A DNA stretch of 64,000 nt from Anisakis pegreffii. Its lineage: Eukaryota > Nematoda > Chromadorea > Rhabditida > Anisakidae. The stretch lies in NCBI GenBank assembly GCA_035041965.1, contig JAPYMA010001498.1, forward strand, positions 124,001 to 188,000, read 5' to 3'. The position numbers and the translations under genes were made by a program. Shown piece after piece: positions 50,201-61,345 of the stretch. How positions within the stretch are numbered: the stretch's first letter is position 1; the number at the start of each line of letters is the position of its first letter. The notes under the pieces were generated by a model. That model made no database searches and was not told the DNA's origin. It saw nothing but the letters and a program-made list of their open reading frames with translations.

Positions 50201-51192
50201 TGGCTGATCTAAATAATGTGCTGCTTGCTTCTTTCGAAAAACTCCACAAGTTCGATATCATAAAAGTTTGTCTTTTTTTGATGAAGAAAATCCATTTCAC
50301 AGCGATCATCTGACCACTTTATAATAGTGACGAGATCACGAGATCGAGATCACTTCAGAAAACTGCTTGAAAATGTTTAGGACAGTTTGAACACTTTGCA
50401 ATGAAACCTAAACTGGAAGCATTTATAAGAAGTTTGATATTCATGCCGGAAATAGATCTCGAAAACAAGTTGATCAACAACATGAGATGCCCTGAGTATC
50501 AATCGGACTTAAGATAGATCGAGCGTTTGCAATAGTTCCTTAAAAACTATCGGGTGAGCTGATTGAAGGCTTGAAATAAGCACAACGTTTAAGGAGAGAA
50601 ATCATGAATAATGACCGTAGAAAAAAACGATAATCGCATACAATTATTATTGTGGTTATGAATTGCTACTGAAATGCTAGCTAGCACCGTGAGGTGCAAA
50701 TCTTTTTTTTTTTGTTCTCGTTTCGTGGTGGCATAACACAATAATGAATCAGATAGTTGCGAGCAAGCGCTACAAAGCTTCAGCTTAAGAGGACGGCAAG
50801 TGGATATGGGAATGAGAAACGAATGGATGCAATAGCTGAATGGTTTGAATGAATTGCTGAACGGAAAAGAAAATGAATGGGGAGGAAAATTTCGTCTGTA
50901 AAATTGCTTCGTTCGTTATTCCGTTATTCATTTAATTTTTTTTTCCGTATGCACTTCGCTCTGATCCAAACAGTATATATTGGCTTAGCTGTTCAAAGAG
51001 TTAGTTGTTCCCTCTTGAAAACCAATTCGGCTTATTTGAGCCTGTTAATTAATTCTTTAGCGCACACTCGCACACACACACATACATATGTTCCTCTATC
51101 GGTGCCGCTACTGGCCACACTTTCGCGATTGTGATTTGAAAATTTTTTTTTCGAATTTTCAACATTTTCACTGATTCCTCAAATTGGCTAAA
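47273..51192. other. Upstream region of TFIIA and AT-rich intergenic DNA
   Basis: Contains the presumed TFIIA promoter (no TATA-like element singled out). A 25-bp unit is duplicated in tandem at about 47747-47796 (CATAAGCATTGTAGGTAAGT). A perfect 12-bp inverted repeat lies at 49503-49514/49526-49537. ORFs of 60-81 codons are present with no family features. Confidence 0.5.
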
Positions 51193-51271
51193 TCACTTCA
51201 GGGAAAGTGTGCACTCATAATTCTGCCTGGCCATCTCCGGTGCAATCAACGAATTCAACAAAGCCGTCAAC
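51193..51271 (-). CDS. Probable small terminal exon of an unidentified gene
   Basis: A GC-richer island preceded on the - strand by a good acceptor (AGTGTTCAG, ending at 51272). Two frames are open into stops. With 1 base completing a codon, the frame reads LTALLNSLIAPEMARQNYEC and a few more residues before TGA at 51193. In phase 0 it reads VDGFVEFVDCTGDGQAEL before TGA at 51215. Without the upstream exon the frame cannot be fixed, and no family is recognised. A 99-codon ORF upstream on the same strand (51436-51735) is a possible but unsupported partner. Confidence 0.35.
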
Positions 51272-53120
51272 CTGAACACTGTCAAAAATTAATATCATAC
51301 GTTATTTAAACTCCTCAGATGAATGATAGTTATACGTTTATCACAGCTCAAAAGTGATTGTTTGTTTGTTCTTTTTTTCCTCATATATGAGCGATGATGA
51401 ACGTTGGAATTCCAGCAGAAAAATCCGGTAATCCTTCACAAATCTTCTTTGTCCGTTTGATTTCGTATCAATAGGTCGTCGTATAAAAAGAAGTTGCGTC
51501 GGTGTACAAACGCAATCGAACACTGCTTACCACTTAATTTTTCAGTAGTTCTATTGACTAACTGTAAACCTACGACCACACTGTTGAAGTGATCAAAAAA
51601 AAACATTTCCAACAACTTTCTAGACTGCAAAAAATTTTGAAGATCCACACTTCGCCAATCAAATGCATACTTAATTCGCCGGTTTTTGATCTTATCGCAG
51701 ACGTCATAAATTCGAATCTTATTGCTGCTACTCAATGAAATGAATGAATATTTGTCTTGATTTCACCAGATGGCTTTAAATTGTAACTGCTTGCCAATGG
51801 ACTTCTTCTCGCATGAGGACTTCTTGTGATGTTCAAAAATATTTTTCTGGGGTATCTGATTTTTCATCAGCATAGAGTATGGCAAATTGTTTGCTTGCCG
51901 TTCATTTCTGCGATAACAATGATGATAACAGCGATTTATGGAACATCTATTTATCTCCTATTTTTCTCGATTATAAAAATTCATTCGCTGATACAACACC
52001 TGAATGAGAAAGTAGTAACACACACATACTCACATTTCCACACACACACAAACAAACACTCCTCTGTATAACAAACACTAAACCGATTGAATATATTCCA
52101 TCCAATCCCATACGTTTACATGCCTATTTCTGTTCTTAACAAAAAAATTGATAACCAAGTACCTACTAAAAACACACAACAACACACGTACCATCGTCCC
52201 TTTCAATACGACATTGCGATCACATCTAACAGTTGATCTTTTCCTACTGATTTTTCAACAAGAAATTCTCCTTCATCTCACAAACAAATATTTTGCAGTT
52301 TCGAAAAATTTACACAACACACGCATGCAACAACATTTTCAACTTATTGCCCTTTGATGAAATATATTCGAAGGTGCTCCACTGTCGTGTGCATTATGAG
52401 GCGTAAACATTGTTTCGTTTCATAGGGCGCGTCATACAAAGCAATCAGCACATTTTTATGAAATGATTGCATTATGATGATTTCATGAAAGTATAGTCGT
52501 TTCCTTGTTGCTATTTTTCCATTTCAAATGTGCACTGCACACACAGAAAAAGTTGTAACATTTTATGAAAAATGTTTACACAGAATTTAATTATGATGAG
52601 GATGATCACTAGAATAGAATTTAAATGGGTTGGTTCTGTCTGGGCTAGAGATTGAGTGAACTCCAAAGTATCCAAAAATTCATCACGTTGAGTAAAGTCA
52701 CGGCAATAAAAACAGCTGAAAGAGTACGCAGACAAATAGTGACTAGAAGATTATGCATACATTAATATTTGACTCGATTCCAAGTAGTCTCAAAAGAGGA
52801 ACGAGACTGAAACCATAGGAAGTTGTCGCGAATTGCCACCTAAGCAGCACGCTAGCACACACTTCCCAGTTTTATCAATAATTTTTCCCTCACCACTGAA
52901 CTGATCAGCTTCGATTTTAAATATCGATGCTGTAGTCACAGAACGAGAGACAGTGATTACGACGAAAGCTCAAGCACAAGGAATGAAAGTATCCATCGTA
53001 TGAAGTGAAAAAATGAAAACAAGTGATTCAACGCTGATCTCGAAAAAATTGTGGTTTAAAACAACCGAAAACTTTCTTTGCGGTGACTTCGTAAGAACAA
53101 TATTGTGACATGAATCAACG
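51272..53120. other. AT-rich sequence, no confident gene
   Basis: Includes the - strand ORF 51436-51735 (99 codons, basic/hydrophobic mix, no recognised domain) and short (CA)n-like runs near 52020-52050. Nothing else stands out. Confidence 0.4.
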
Positions 53121-53612
53121 TTGGAAATGATGAGGATAGGAAAGTGTTCAGGACCGAACAAAAGAGACAATTACAACTGTACATCCAAATCTGATGAAAT
53201 TAGACGAATGGATTTCCATCAGAGCTCCGCACATTTCGAAAACCTGAAATTCATTGAAAAGTACCTGAAAAACCCGCAAAACCGCAGATACTTACCGCCA
53301 GATGTAATCAGCCTACCTACACAACGCTTTGCGCACAGAGTGGGAAACTATGACTTCATGCTACAGCTGAGAAAATGAGAATTCCAAACCTGGATAGTGA
53401 CCTGGCTGGAAAATAACAAAACATCCACTTCCCCCTCTTCCATCTACTGAACAGTGGTGTCACTACTGGACCAAGAAACCTGCTTACGAAACCAACTTTT
53501 TCCTGGATGAAATTAGCCACATTCCCTGACTTGAAAAGCCATCTGAACCACCTGCGACGATTCCGGGGGAACCCGAAGCTATTATGGAACAACCTTCATC
53601 TGACGACCCACT
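53121..53612 (+). pseudogene. Degenerate coding-like block, possibly a dead gene or retroelement fragment
   Basis: An open frame of 85 codons (53121-53378, including LKFIEKYLKNPQNRRYLPPD) ends in TGA. Immediately after, another frame is coding-like (GVTTGPRNLLTKPTFSWMKL, then LKSHLNHLRRFRGNPKLLWN) but is broken by TAA at about 53415 and TGA at about 53627. Base composition shifts to AC-rich relative to the flanks, and codon choice differs from the two confident genes. The frame change plus stops fit a decaying gag-like or host gene copy, but no domain is recognised. The opposite strand is also partly open. Confidence 0.3.
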
Positions 53613-53649
53613 TTTCTGAACAGGGCTGAGATTATGCTCTAACCTTTAA

Positions 53650-55946
53650 ATCCAGATGAAATGCGAGCGCAAATGCAAGACACAACCGCACCCTGGCCGA
53701 TATGATGCATCTAACCCTCTCATTTGAACGCAACGCATCAACGTCTCGTATTTATACACCATCGGCCGCGTAACGTCATTGAAGTTTTTTGAAATGCTAT
53801 AAGCAAAACTCGGATGTTCATGTCGCACAGTAGCAATCTGCGCCAATTCAAATCACAAATTTTTCGATAAATTAAAAATTTTCGATAAACCTTTCGGTAA
53901 CTTCACTAACAAAAATCAACATTTTGCATTCAAATTTACAACATTTACATTCAATTTTTTCAAATTTTTTTCGATAAAATCGTTAATTGAAATCATTTCG
54001 ATAAAATCATTCAAATCGTAAATTTTCGATAAACTTTACTAACAAACATCAACAAGCGACGACTGTTTCCGACGAAACATCGTTCTAAAAAAAGTTTCAG
54101 AGACGAGTTGCATCTTCTCGTTCAGCGCAGGGTTTTCAAACCGGGCTTACAAGATAAAGTTTTAAGTAGGCGACGAAGGAGTTCAACACATACGCGATCA
54201 ATCAAATCAGAACAACTACTCGTGAAAATTCAGTTGGAAAATCTAGCTAACATTCACCGTCGTTACTGCCATATTGTAGATACGTAGAATTTTCTGTGGC
54301 GCAAGCATTTCGTAGATTTTTCAGTAGAAGCATTACATTTTTTGGTAATGGTAGAATCATCACAATCTTTTGTGGATACGTAGAAGCATTCGCACGCTGC
54401 TTCCATACTGTCAGAAAGGGTAATTAATCCTAACGTTTAGGTCAAGAAAAAACGGGGTATAACACACAGAAAGCATGCCTTAGCTATCGTATGCACGAAG
54501 ATATTCTGTATGAAAAAGTGAACATCCAAGAAGATATTCTACCATAGCTCTTTATGCATTTTAACAACTGCTATTTCAACAGCGAGAACTGTTTCAACTT
54601 TACGCTCGCATGCATTAAACGTCATACTGTATCACCCTAGTCGAGTCTCCGCATTCGTTTCATGTCATGTCATCATGTCTTTCATAAAAATCTAATTCAT
54701 TCCTCGACTTCTGCTTTACTATGCCCGAGACATGTGTGGCGATCTTCTCATGGAATGTTCCCCAATATGTGATTGCTCAATTCAGCTATATTTTGCAGTA
54801 TCGCTGACAACTCTAGCATATTTTCAAAAATTTGCATTTAAATTTAAACCTTTCACCATCGATATTTCAAAAGGCCATTTAGATTTTTCACGTTTCCGAC
54901 TGCCATGCAAACAATAGTAGTAATACCACAACCTATACGGCGACTGAATTCCTCCAAACTTATTGGTACAAAGCTACAATAGCTGTCATCATGACAATCC
55001 TAGCTAAGTGAAACCACTGAAGGTACTGACTAGTCCTGGATCCTTTTAAGTGATTTTGGTTTGATGTGTTGTAACACGTGGAAAAATATTTATGCAGCTG
55101 TCGCGCCACGCACTATTGATATTTCCAAATTTATCCTCATCCCAAGTTTTGAACTTACGTACAGGCAAAAGCTTCAAACTTGAGCCTGACTCTAGCATGT
55201 GACGTAGAATTTCATCGAGATGGTTTACATGCACTTTGCGATTGTGCCCCACTCATGGGAAGCCACCAAACCATGCCTAGCGATGTCTTCCTTCATTATG
55301 CCTGGCGTGACAGCATCAAGAACACGATAATAATCAACGAGAGGATGAACACGGTGATGAACGCATGAAAATACGAAATAATCACATGCACAACAACACA
55401 AAATAATTACATAAACAACAACAACAGCAAGAGGACATTCAAACAAATATTCACATAAACACGAGATTTCAATACCCATATCCAATCGCATAATCCGAAG
55501 CAGGATAACATGAACAATTTGTGAAAGAATATCTTGAAAACGAAACCGAATCAAGTCAGCTGGAATCATTTCGGTTCAAATCAAAAGTAATTTAAGGTCG
55601 AGCCAAGGTAATACTAAATGATGCTTGACTCAGGCCTTGCTTCCCCTACAAGGTAAAAGAGCAATCCGAGGAATGCTACTTTACTTTCAGTGGCTTAAGT
55701 TATCAACTGAGTGCTCGAAAGATAAAATCTGAGTAAATTTCATGATGTTATCCCGAAAACGCTACTTCAAAATCACTTTCTTATAACTTATACATCAACT
55801 CATTCTAAGCCTGAGAAGACGTTGTTCTGGCAATCAAGGCAAATTTCTAACCTCTATGCATAGATCAATCCACAGTCATCCAGTTCAATCCTGGTCCGAG
55901 ATATAAGCTCTCGAAACTGGTTGGTTATTAAAAAAAGTGACGACGA
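53650..55946. other. AT-rich sequence, no confident gene
   Basis: No exon with paired splice signals was found. Near 54050-54200 there is moderately GC-richer sequence without a long frame. The - strand frames at 55046-55252 and 55225-55569 overlap each other in different frames and show no family motifs. Confidence 0.4.
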
Positions 55947-57188
55947 CTTATCAAATACCCTATCACCACTTACGAGGGACAATAACTGCACTGGCAAGGG
56001 ACATAAGGATATCATCATAGAATTGTATGAATGCCGTCATGACACTAGCTAATAGATAAGCTTCGGCGAGTAACCACAAACACCTGAGAGATTTCTCCTC
56101 ATAACACATTTGATAACATTGGAACTTTATTCCAGCTGTTATCAAACAGCACTACGAGGGAGACGTTCTTCGAGTCACCAGTCAGCAACTCGACTCTATA
56201 GGATGAGTGGTCCAGGCGAACTTTCCAGACCTACCGCTGTCTTCATAAGGCGATTCATACCCTACGTTCTTGAAACTCATTTTTTATAGGGATATTTTTT
56301 TTTCTTTTCATATGCCAGTGTAGCTATTCAAAACAAATCTGAAGAATCCATAATGCTTCACATCCCATTTAAATGGATTTCTCAAACTTATCAAGTACCT
56401 TATTGGCACTAAAGACAGACAATAACTGCTCCGGCAAGGGAAATGAGGATTGCATCAGAGAATGTGTATGAATGCCATCATGACACTAGCTAATAGATAA
56501 GCTTCGGCGAGTAACCACAAACACCTGAGAGATTTCTCCTTAGAATGCATTTAGCAACATTGAACTGATTGAAACGATTTCATATGTGCAAGCCAATGGT
56601 CAACCCGATTATAATTCCCCCCTGTTAAGAGAAAGTGCGCACAGTGAGTCCGGGAACCCTCGTTACCTGAGCAAATGCACGAACACACTACTCAGGCCAA
56701 CTTACGCGCATTCCCTATCCCCGGTCAAATCGGCGCCTTTCCCGGGCCGGGAACGCCCGTAATATGTTCCGATGAATAAATGCTAGCGATACTCGGGTAA
56801 ATATCGCTAGCATATTTTTAGTTGTTTCTCCCCGATTCGCCGAGACTGCCGGTAGGCGGGGAACGCCTGTCGCATTTACCTAAACCTGGCCCCTCTTGTT
56901 GGCAGCTCGACGGGTTGGGATCACCCACGCAATCAAAATATGCTTTTTAAAAATGATCATTAACTGCACACATGATATCGCACTCAACTCACTTCAGCTG
57001 TCACTAAACAACACTACAAGGGAGACGTTCTTCGAGTCACCACCTAGCGACTCGACTCTTCAGGTGAGTAGTCCAGGCGAACTTTCCAGACCTACCGCTA
57101 ACTTCATAAGGCGATTCATACCCTACGTTTGTGGAACTCAATTTTACAGGGATAGTTTTCTTTTTTCATATGCCAGTGCAGCTATTAT
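55947..57188. repeat. Compound direct repeat (A-B, A'-insert-B')
   Basis: Segment A (55947-56099) recurs as A' (56387-56540), sharing TAGATAAGCTTCGGCGAGTA and ACACCTGAGAGATTTCTCCT. Segment B (about 56133-56329) recurs as B' (about 56995-57188), sharing GGGAGACGTTCTTCGAGTCA, GGCGAACTTTCCAGACCTAC and TTCATATGCCAGTG. In the first unit A and B are almost adjacent. In the second they are separated by about 430 bp of GC-rich DNA (56568-56994). The simplest reading is a tandem duplication of an A-B repeat with a later insertion in the second copy. No coding capacity is recognised. Confidence 0.75.
56568..56994. mobile_element. GC-rich insertion within the duplicated repeat
   Basis: The GC-richest non-coding stretch in the window. 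It contains several potential stems: ATGCTAGCGATA/TATCGCTAGCAT (56780-56813), CCTGAG/CTCAGG, and two related blocks (GGGAACGCCCGTAATATG and GGGAACGCCTGTCGCATT). It interrupts the second repeat copy and so behaves like an inserted element, but no clean terminal repeats or target duplication are seen. RNA polymerase III box motifs were looked for and not convincingly found. Confidence 0.35.
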
Positions 57189-58470
57189 CAAACCCAGTCA
57201 CAGTTCCTCCCGCAACAAACTATATATTCTCTCATGTGATACCTCTAATTCTAAGAAGCGATCAATTCCGAGAGCTTCAATCTCAGCCACGACATGACTA
57301 GGATATTGCGTCAGGTTGTGCATAGATAGCTAAGTATTCCCCTAAATCGCATGCTAATATGGCTCACTATAACTAACGTTTGACTAAGCAAAGTCAAAGT
57401 CCGCTAAGCGCTACACGAGCTCAATCAACATCTGATATACTTCCAGTCAAATCGTGTCAAAGTTTTGGCTCAGTGAGCTTTTAATGCAGTCACAGTCAAG
57501 CTAACTCAAGTCGAAGCTATGACTAAGTTAAATCAAGTTAAGTGTAACCTGCGACAGCTACCTCAATACATATCAGCAAATGTGCTATTCTCATATCTAT
57601 GCTAGAGTCCAACACGATTTCACGTAATAGAGTCCACATTGGGGAGGGGAGGGGGAATGGTGAGGTGTAGAAACTAAAAAAAATTTCAATTAGGTGGGAT
57701 GGGCCATATTTATAGCCAGTCCAAGTCCCTACCTCCGGCTCCGGAGTTAAGCGGGTCATTACGTGCCGCATCCCTCCTTCGCCCTACCCACATCCCTTAT
57801 AAAAAGGTTTACAATATTCCCAATAACGATGAATGTAAAAATGAATAAATAAATAAATAATGAAAACATAACATGATAATTTGTGGCAATATACATGACT
57901 ATATACATTAAATGTAATATTGTTTTGATTTGTTTGATTTGAAATTACTAACCAGGTAATAGTCTGAGTCAGAATGTATGATTTTTCCTTTGATATCAAA
58001 TTGTTTCAAATGAGCTAAGCTTCTCAGTATATGACAATACAGTGACGATAACAATAGTAACAATAACACAGAACGAAGGTGATAAAATAGCACAAATAAC
58101 ACTAACAACTGTATTAAAAAGCACTAAAAAATCCCCCCAGTTAAAGCATACGAGGCATCATCAATATCTTCACAAGTTTATGATCGACAATAATAACATT
58201 AAACAATGCACTATACTATTTGTCACTGTATTGTCTTCTATACTTAATTGGTCAATTATAAATCAAGCACGATTTACATCTAATTAACAACACATACAAT
58301 CTTAATTCACGATATTCATAAATGAATTAAAGAATAAAAAAACATGTGATTAAAAAAGTGGTCACTGACCACGACTAAATTTTATTCTCTGTCCCTAATT
58401 ATAAGTCTAAAATTACTAACCAGGCGCTTTTTTGCGTCACTGTATCATATTTGTTAAATAGTGACGAATA
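57189..58470. other. Non-coding; 3' flank of the - strand gene at 58471-59052
   Basis: Includes a GC-rich segment at about 57690-57790 (TCCGGCTCCGGAGTTAAGCG) of unknown nature. AATAAA on the - strand (+ strand TTTATT at about 58380-58385) is positioned as a poly(A) signal, roughly 90 bp after the second in-frame stop of the upstream gene. The remainder is AT-rich. Confidence 0.4.
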
Positions 58471-59052
58471 TTATTGTTGAGCTGAATATTCGTTCGAATA
58501 TTGATCGCTGTTGTTTTGATTTGTTTGATTTGATTTGAGGTGATACTGTTGAATATCGATTTTGAAACTGCCACGAGATATTGATGGAGATGAACTGGTG
58601 CCACCACGTCTATCAGATCGTCCATCGGCCCGTCACCATCGACTATGGTGTCTCGTCATCCATTTGGAACCATCACCACGCGATTCTACCTAGAATTGGA
58701 TGACGATTCAATGCTGTATCATTTTCAAGATGTATCATTTTCAGGCATACGGCGCATCGCTACATTATCCAAAATATCTATATCTCTATCAATATTATGT
58801 CTGTTATCACACAACTGTTTTATGCATCAACACATCTAATGGACCGATATCACACAATACTCATACTTACTGAATATACGATAGATTCCTGTCAGATCAA
58901 GAGAATTTAACAACATTGATCGATAATAAATTCACCAAGAAACAAATTAAACCACTACAGAAATGATTCAATTCCTCACCTTTGATTCGAAGTGATGACC
59001 AGTGACAGTATCGTAGAAACTGTCACGGTTTGTCCGCTCGATCACCTCTGCT
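58471..59052 (-). CDS. Last two exons of an unidentified gene, with an in-frame TGA before a coding-like extension
   Basis: Exon 59052-58980 has acceptor GTTCCAG, then 1 base completing a codon, 24 codons (begins AEVIERTNRD, contains SFYDTVTGHHFESK) and donor AAAG/GTGAGG. The next exon has acceptor ATTCTAG and starts at 58689 in the same phase, reading VESRGDGSKWMTRHHSRW and then TGA (58635-58633). Directly after the TGA the same frame stays open for 53 codons to TAA at 58471 and is Arg/Gly/Ser-rich then Gln/Asn-rich (RADGRSDRRGGTSSSPSISR, QQYHLKSNQTNQNNSDQYSN). The 5' exons were not found in the 5 kb upstream. The family is not recognised. The gene may end at the TGA, or the TGA may be read through, or it may be a mutation or sequence error. 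Confidence 0.6.
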
Positions 59053-60479
59053 CTGGAACAGTATTAAATGATTAATTCTTAGCTTTCCTCGAATTTATTT
59101 CAATACAATCCGAGCGGTTCAATACGGTCGTCATTAATAAATTAGCCTCATACGTTAACAACATTCCATACTAAATATAGCGGGTGAATTTCAATGGTAA
59201 TCAAATATTAATGAAGTATCACTGATAAAACGGTACCAAACATTCTCGCACTTCAGCAACTAAGCTGAATCCAAAGTCTACGTTAAGGTGATCACTGCTA
59301 ACAGTAGTTGTCCTCTCATTGCATTTCCCTTAATCCACGCAATCATGAACATATCAAACGATATGATAATAAAAAACATAAGCAATTGGAAGGTTACATG
59401 AACACAACATATCTACGGCGCAATTCTGAATTGCACCAGATAATACGTGAACAAACTGAAATCATGAATAACACATACAAACGTGCATAACGCACCACCA
59501 CTCCATCGTACAGAACATCATATATGACCGAAGCAAATGAATACTGAATGAGTAAGGCAGTCACAATGAAATGATCTGTGGTGATCAACTGGTATACTAC
59601 CATTAATTCATAGAGTGTACATTTATGATCAGAACGAGGTGATCAACAAAACATGCACATATTATTATGCCATACCACTAGCGGTTGAATTCCAACATCA
59701 ACGGAAAAGAGAATTGACATTTCGTCAGGATCTCAGAAGCTCTTTCATTCCAGAATGCGAATGAAATTCCGGAGAACGCTAACAATCAATCGTTAATAAT
59801 CGGTACTATCAAATGTCGTTATTCATAAAACCTGGCGATTTGAATGATTGCGTGGTCTCTGAAAAAAAAAGGTGTATTGACTCCACCAGCAAATATAGTG
59901 GGGGGCATGGATCGAAATCCTTAGATTATCAAGGGAAAATGGAATTCCATCGAATGTGGAAAATGGAATTCGTAAATTAAATTAGTATCAAATGGAAGCA
60001 GTCGTGTGATGTTTGTAACTAAATTAAAAGTGATTTAAGCCATCTTGGTGGAGTTAGATGAGCTAAAAATCGATGGACATTAATTTGAAATTTGAAATTT
60101 TGAAATATCAGTAATTTGAAATTGTATCATCAAAAGGAAGCCTTGCTTTCGAACTTTTAATTTGGATAAAGACTAGAGCATGAGGACATGGTCGATTCTA
60201 GGTAACGATATTTGATTGTTTTTGTAAGATATTCTCAACTGGCATCATCATCAGCTTGAATCAAGAAGAAAGGCATGTGAAAGGACGATTGCTACAATTG
60301 AGACATTCAACATGTTCAATTTTTAAGCATTTGAATCGCTCTGATAAGTAATTCGCTTTCTAGCAAAAAGATGCTTAAGAACAATTCTAACAAAACTGCT
60401 GAATGAATAGCATAAAGTATCCCTGCATGCATATATCGAAAAGATCGACACCATTTGAACAGTGAGCAATTTCGTCCCA
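59053..60479. other. AT-rich intronic or intergenic sequence
   Basis: Probably intron or upstream sequence of the - strand gene ending at 58471. Only ORFs of about 60-70 codons are present, without motifs. Confidence 0.4.
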
Positions 60480-61345
60480 CAGCATGTATATTTCTCTGAA
60501 ACCAAGGAATACGAATCTGAGGGTTGAGAGGACATGACATGCCGATATGTGAACCTGAGAGTTGCATGGGATTGAAAGTGGTTATCCTGAAATAGCTAAT
60601 TCCTCTTGTACATTCATCAGCAAACATACAATGAGATATTTGAGATGGCTTAAGAAAATCATCAATGTTTCTATGAGCAAGCAAAAACGTCAGATTACAT
60701 CAAAATTTTCTGAAATTAGAGAATCTGATGTATTCGATGATATGAAAAAACGACCACGTTACTGGGCAACCTGAGGATATCGTTCGTTTGAAGATGGTGT
60801 CCATAATGCTACCGTTGAAATATATAGATTGATCAATAGCGATACAATATATTGAAACGAGCGTTGCACAGCTACTTGAAATGGATTCAAGAATTTAGCT
60901 ATATCTCCTTGGTTAAATGCAATCGCTCGACAACATATATACATTTCTGAAAGTAGAGAATCTGAGAAATCTAATGACGTCAAGAAATTGCCATGTTACA
61001 GCGCAAACCTGAGGAAACGGTGAGTTTGAAGATGGTCACCCTAATTCCTCTATAGTAATGTACACATTGATCTATAGTGATACAATGTATTGGAACGAGC
61101 GCCGCCGAGCTACATGAGATAGATTCAGAAAATCGCCTGTATCTCCTCAATTATGTGAAAACTCTCAACAAGATATATACATTTCTGAAAGTAGAGAATC
61201 TGGGGAATCTAACGACGTGAAAAAGTTACCATGTTACTGGGCAAACCTAAGGACACAGTTAGTTCGAAGATGGTCATTCTAATACTGCTATATTATTGTA
61301 TAAATTGATCAATAGCGATGCAATGTATTGAAGCGAGCGACCCCC
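60480..61345. repeat. Degenerate tandem repeat, period about 238 bp, 3-4 copies
   Basis: Landmarks recur at regular spacing: TACATTTCTGAAAGTAGAGA, then GCAAACCTGAGGA, then GTTTGAAGATGGTCA, then TTGATCAATAGCGATACAAT. Their positions are about 60719, 60956 and 61195, with a more diverged copy near 60480-60600. Copies differ by many substitutions and small indels, so the array is old. No ORF is conserved between copies. Confidence 0.7.

Noticed and set aside
51436..51735. 99-codon - strand ORF upstream of the small terminal exon
   Set aside because: Could be a partner exon, but no donor in phase with 51271 was identified and no domain is recognised.
57690..57790. GC-rich segment with TCCGGAGTTAAGC resembling part of 5S rRNA
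   Set aside because: Only the short internal-box-like motif matches; the rest of a 5S gene is missing on both sides.
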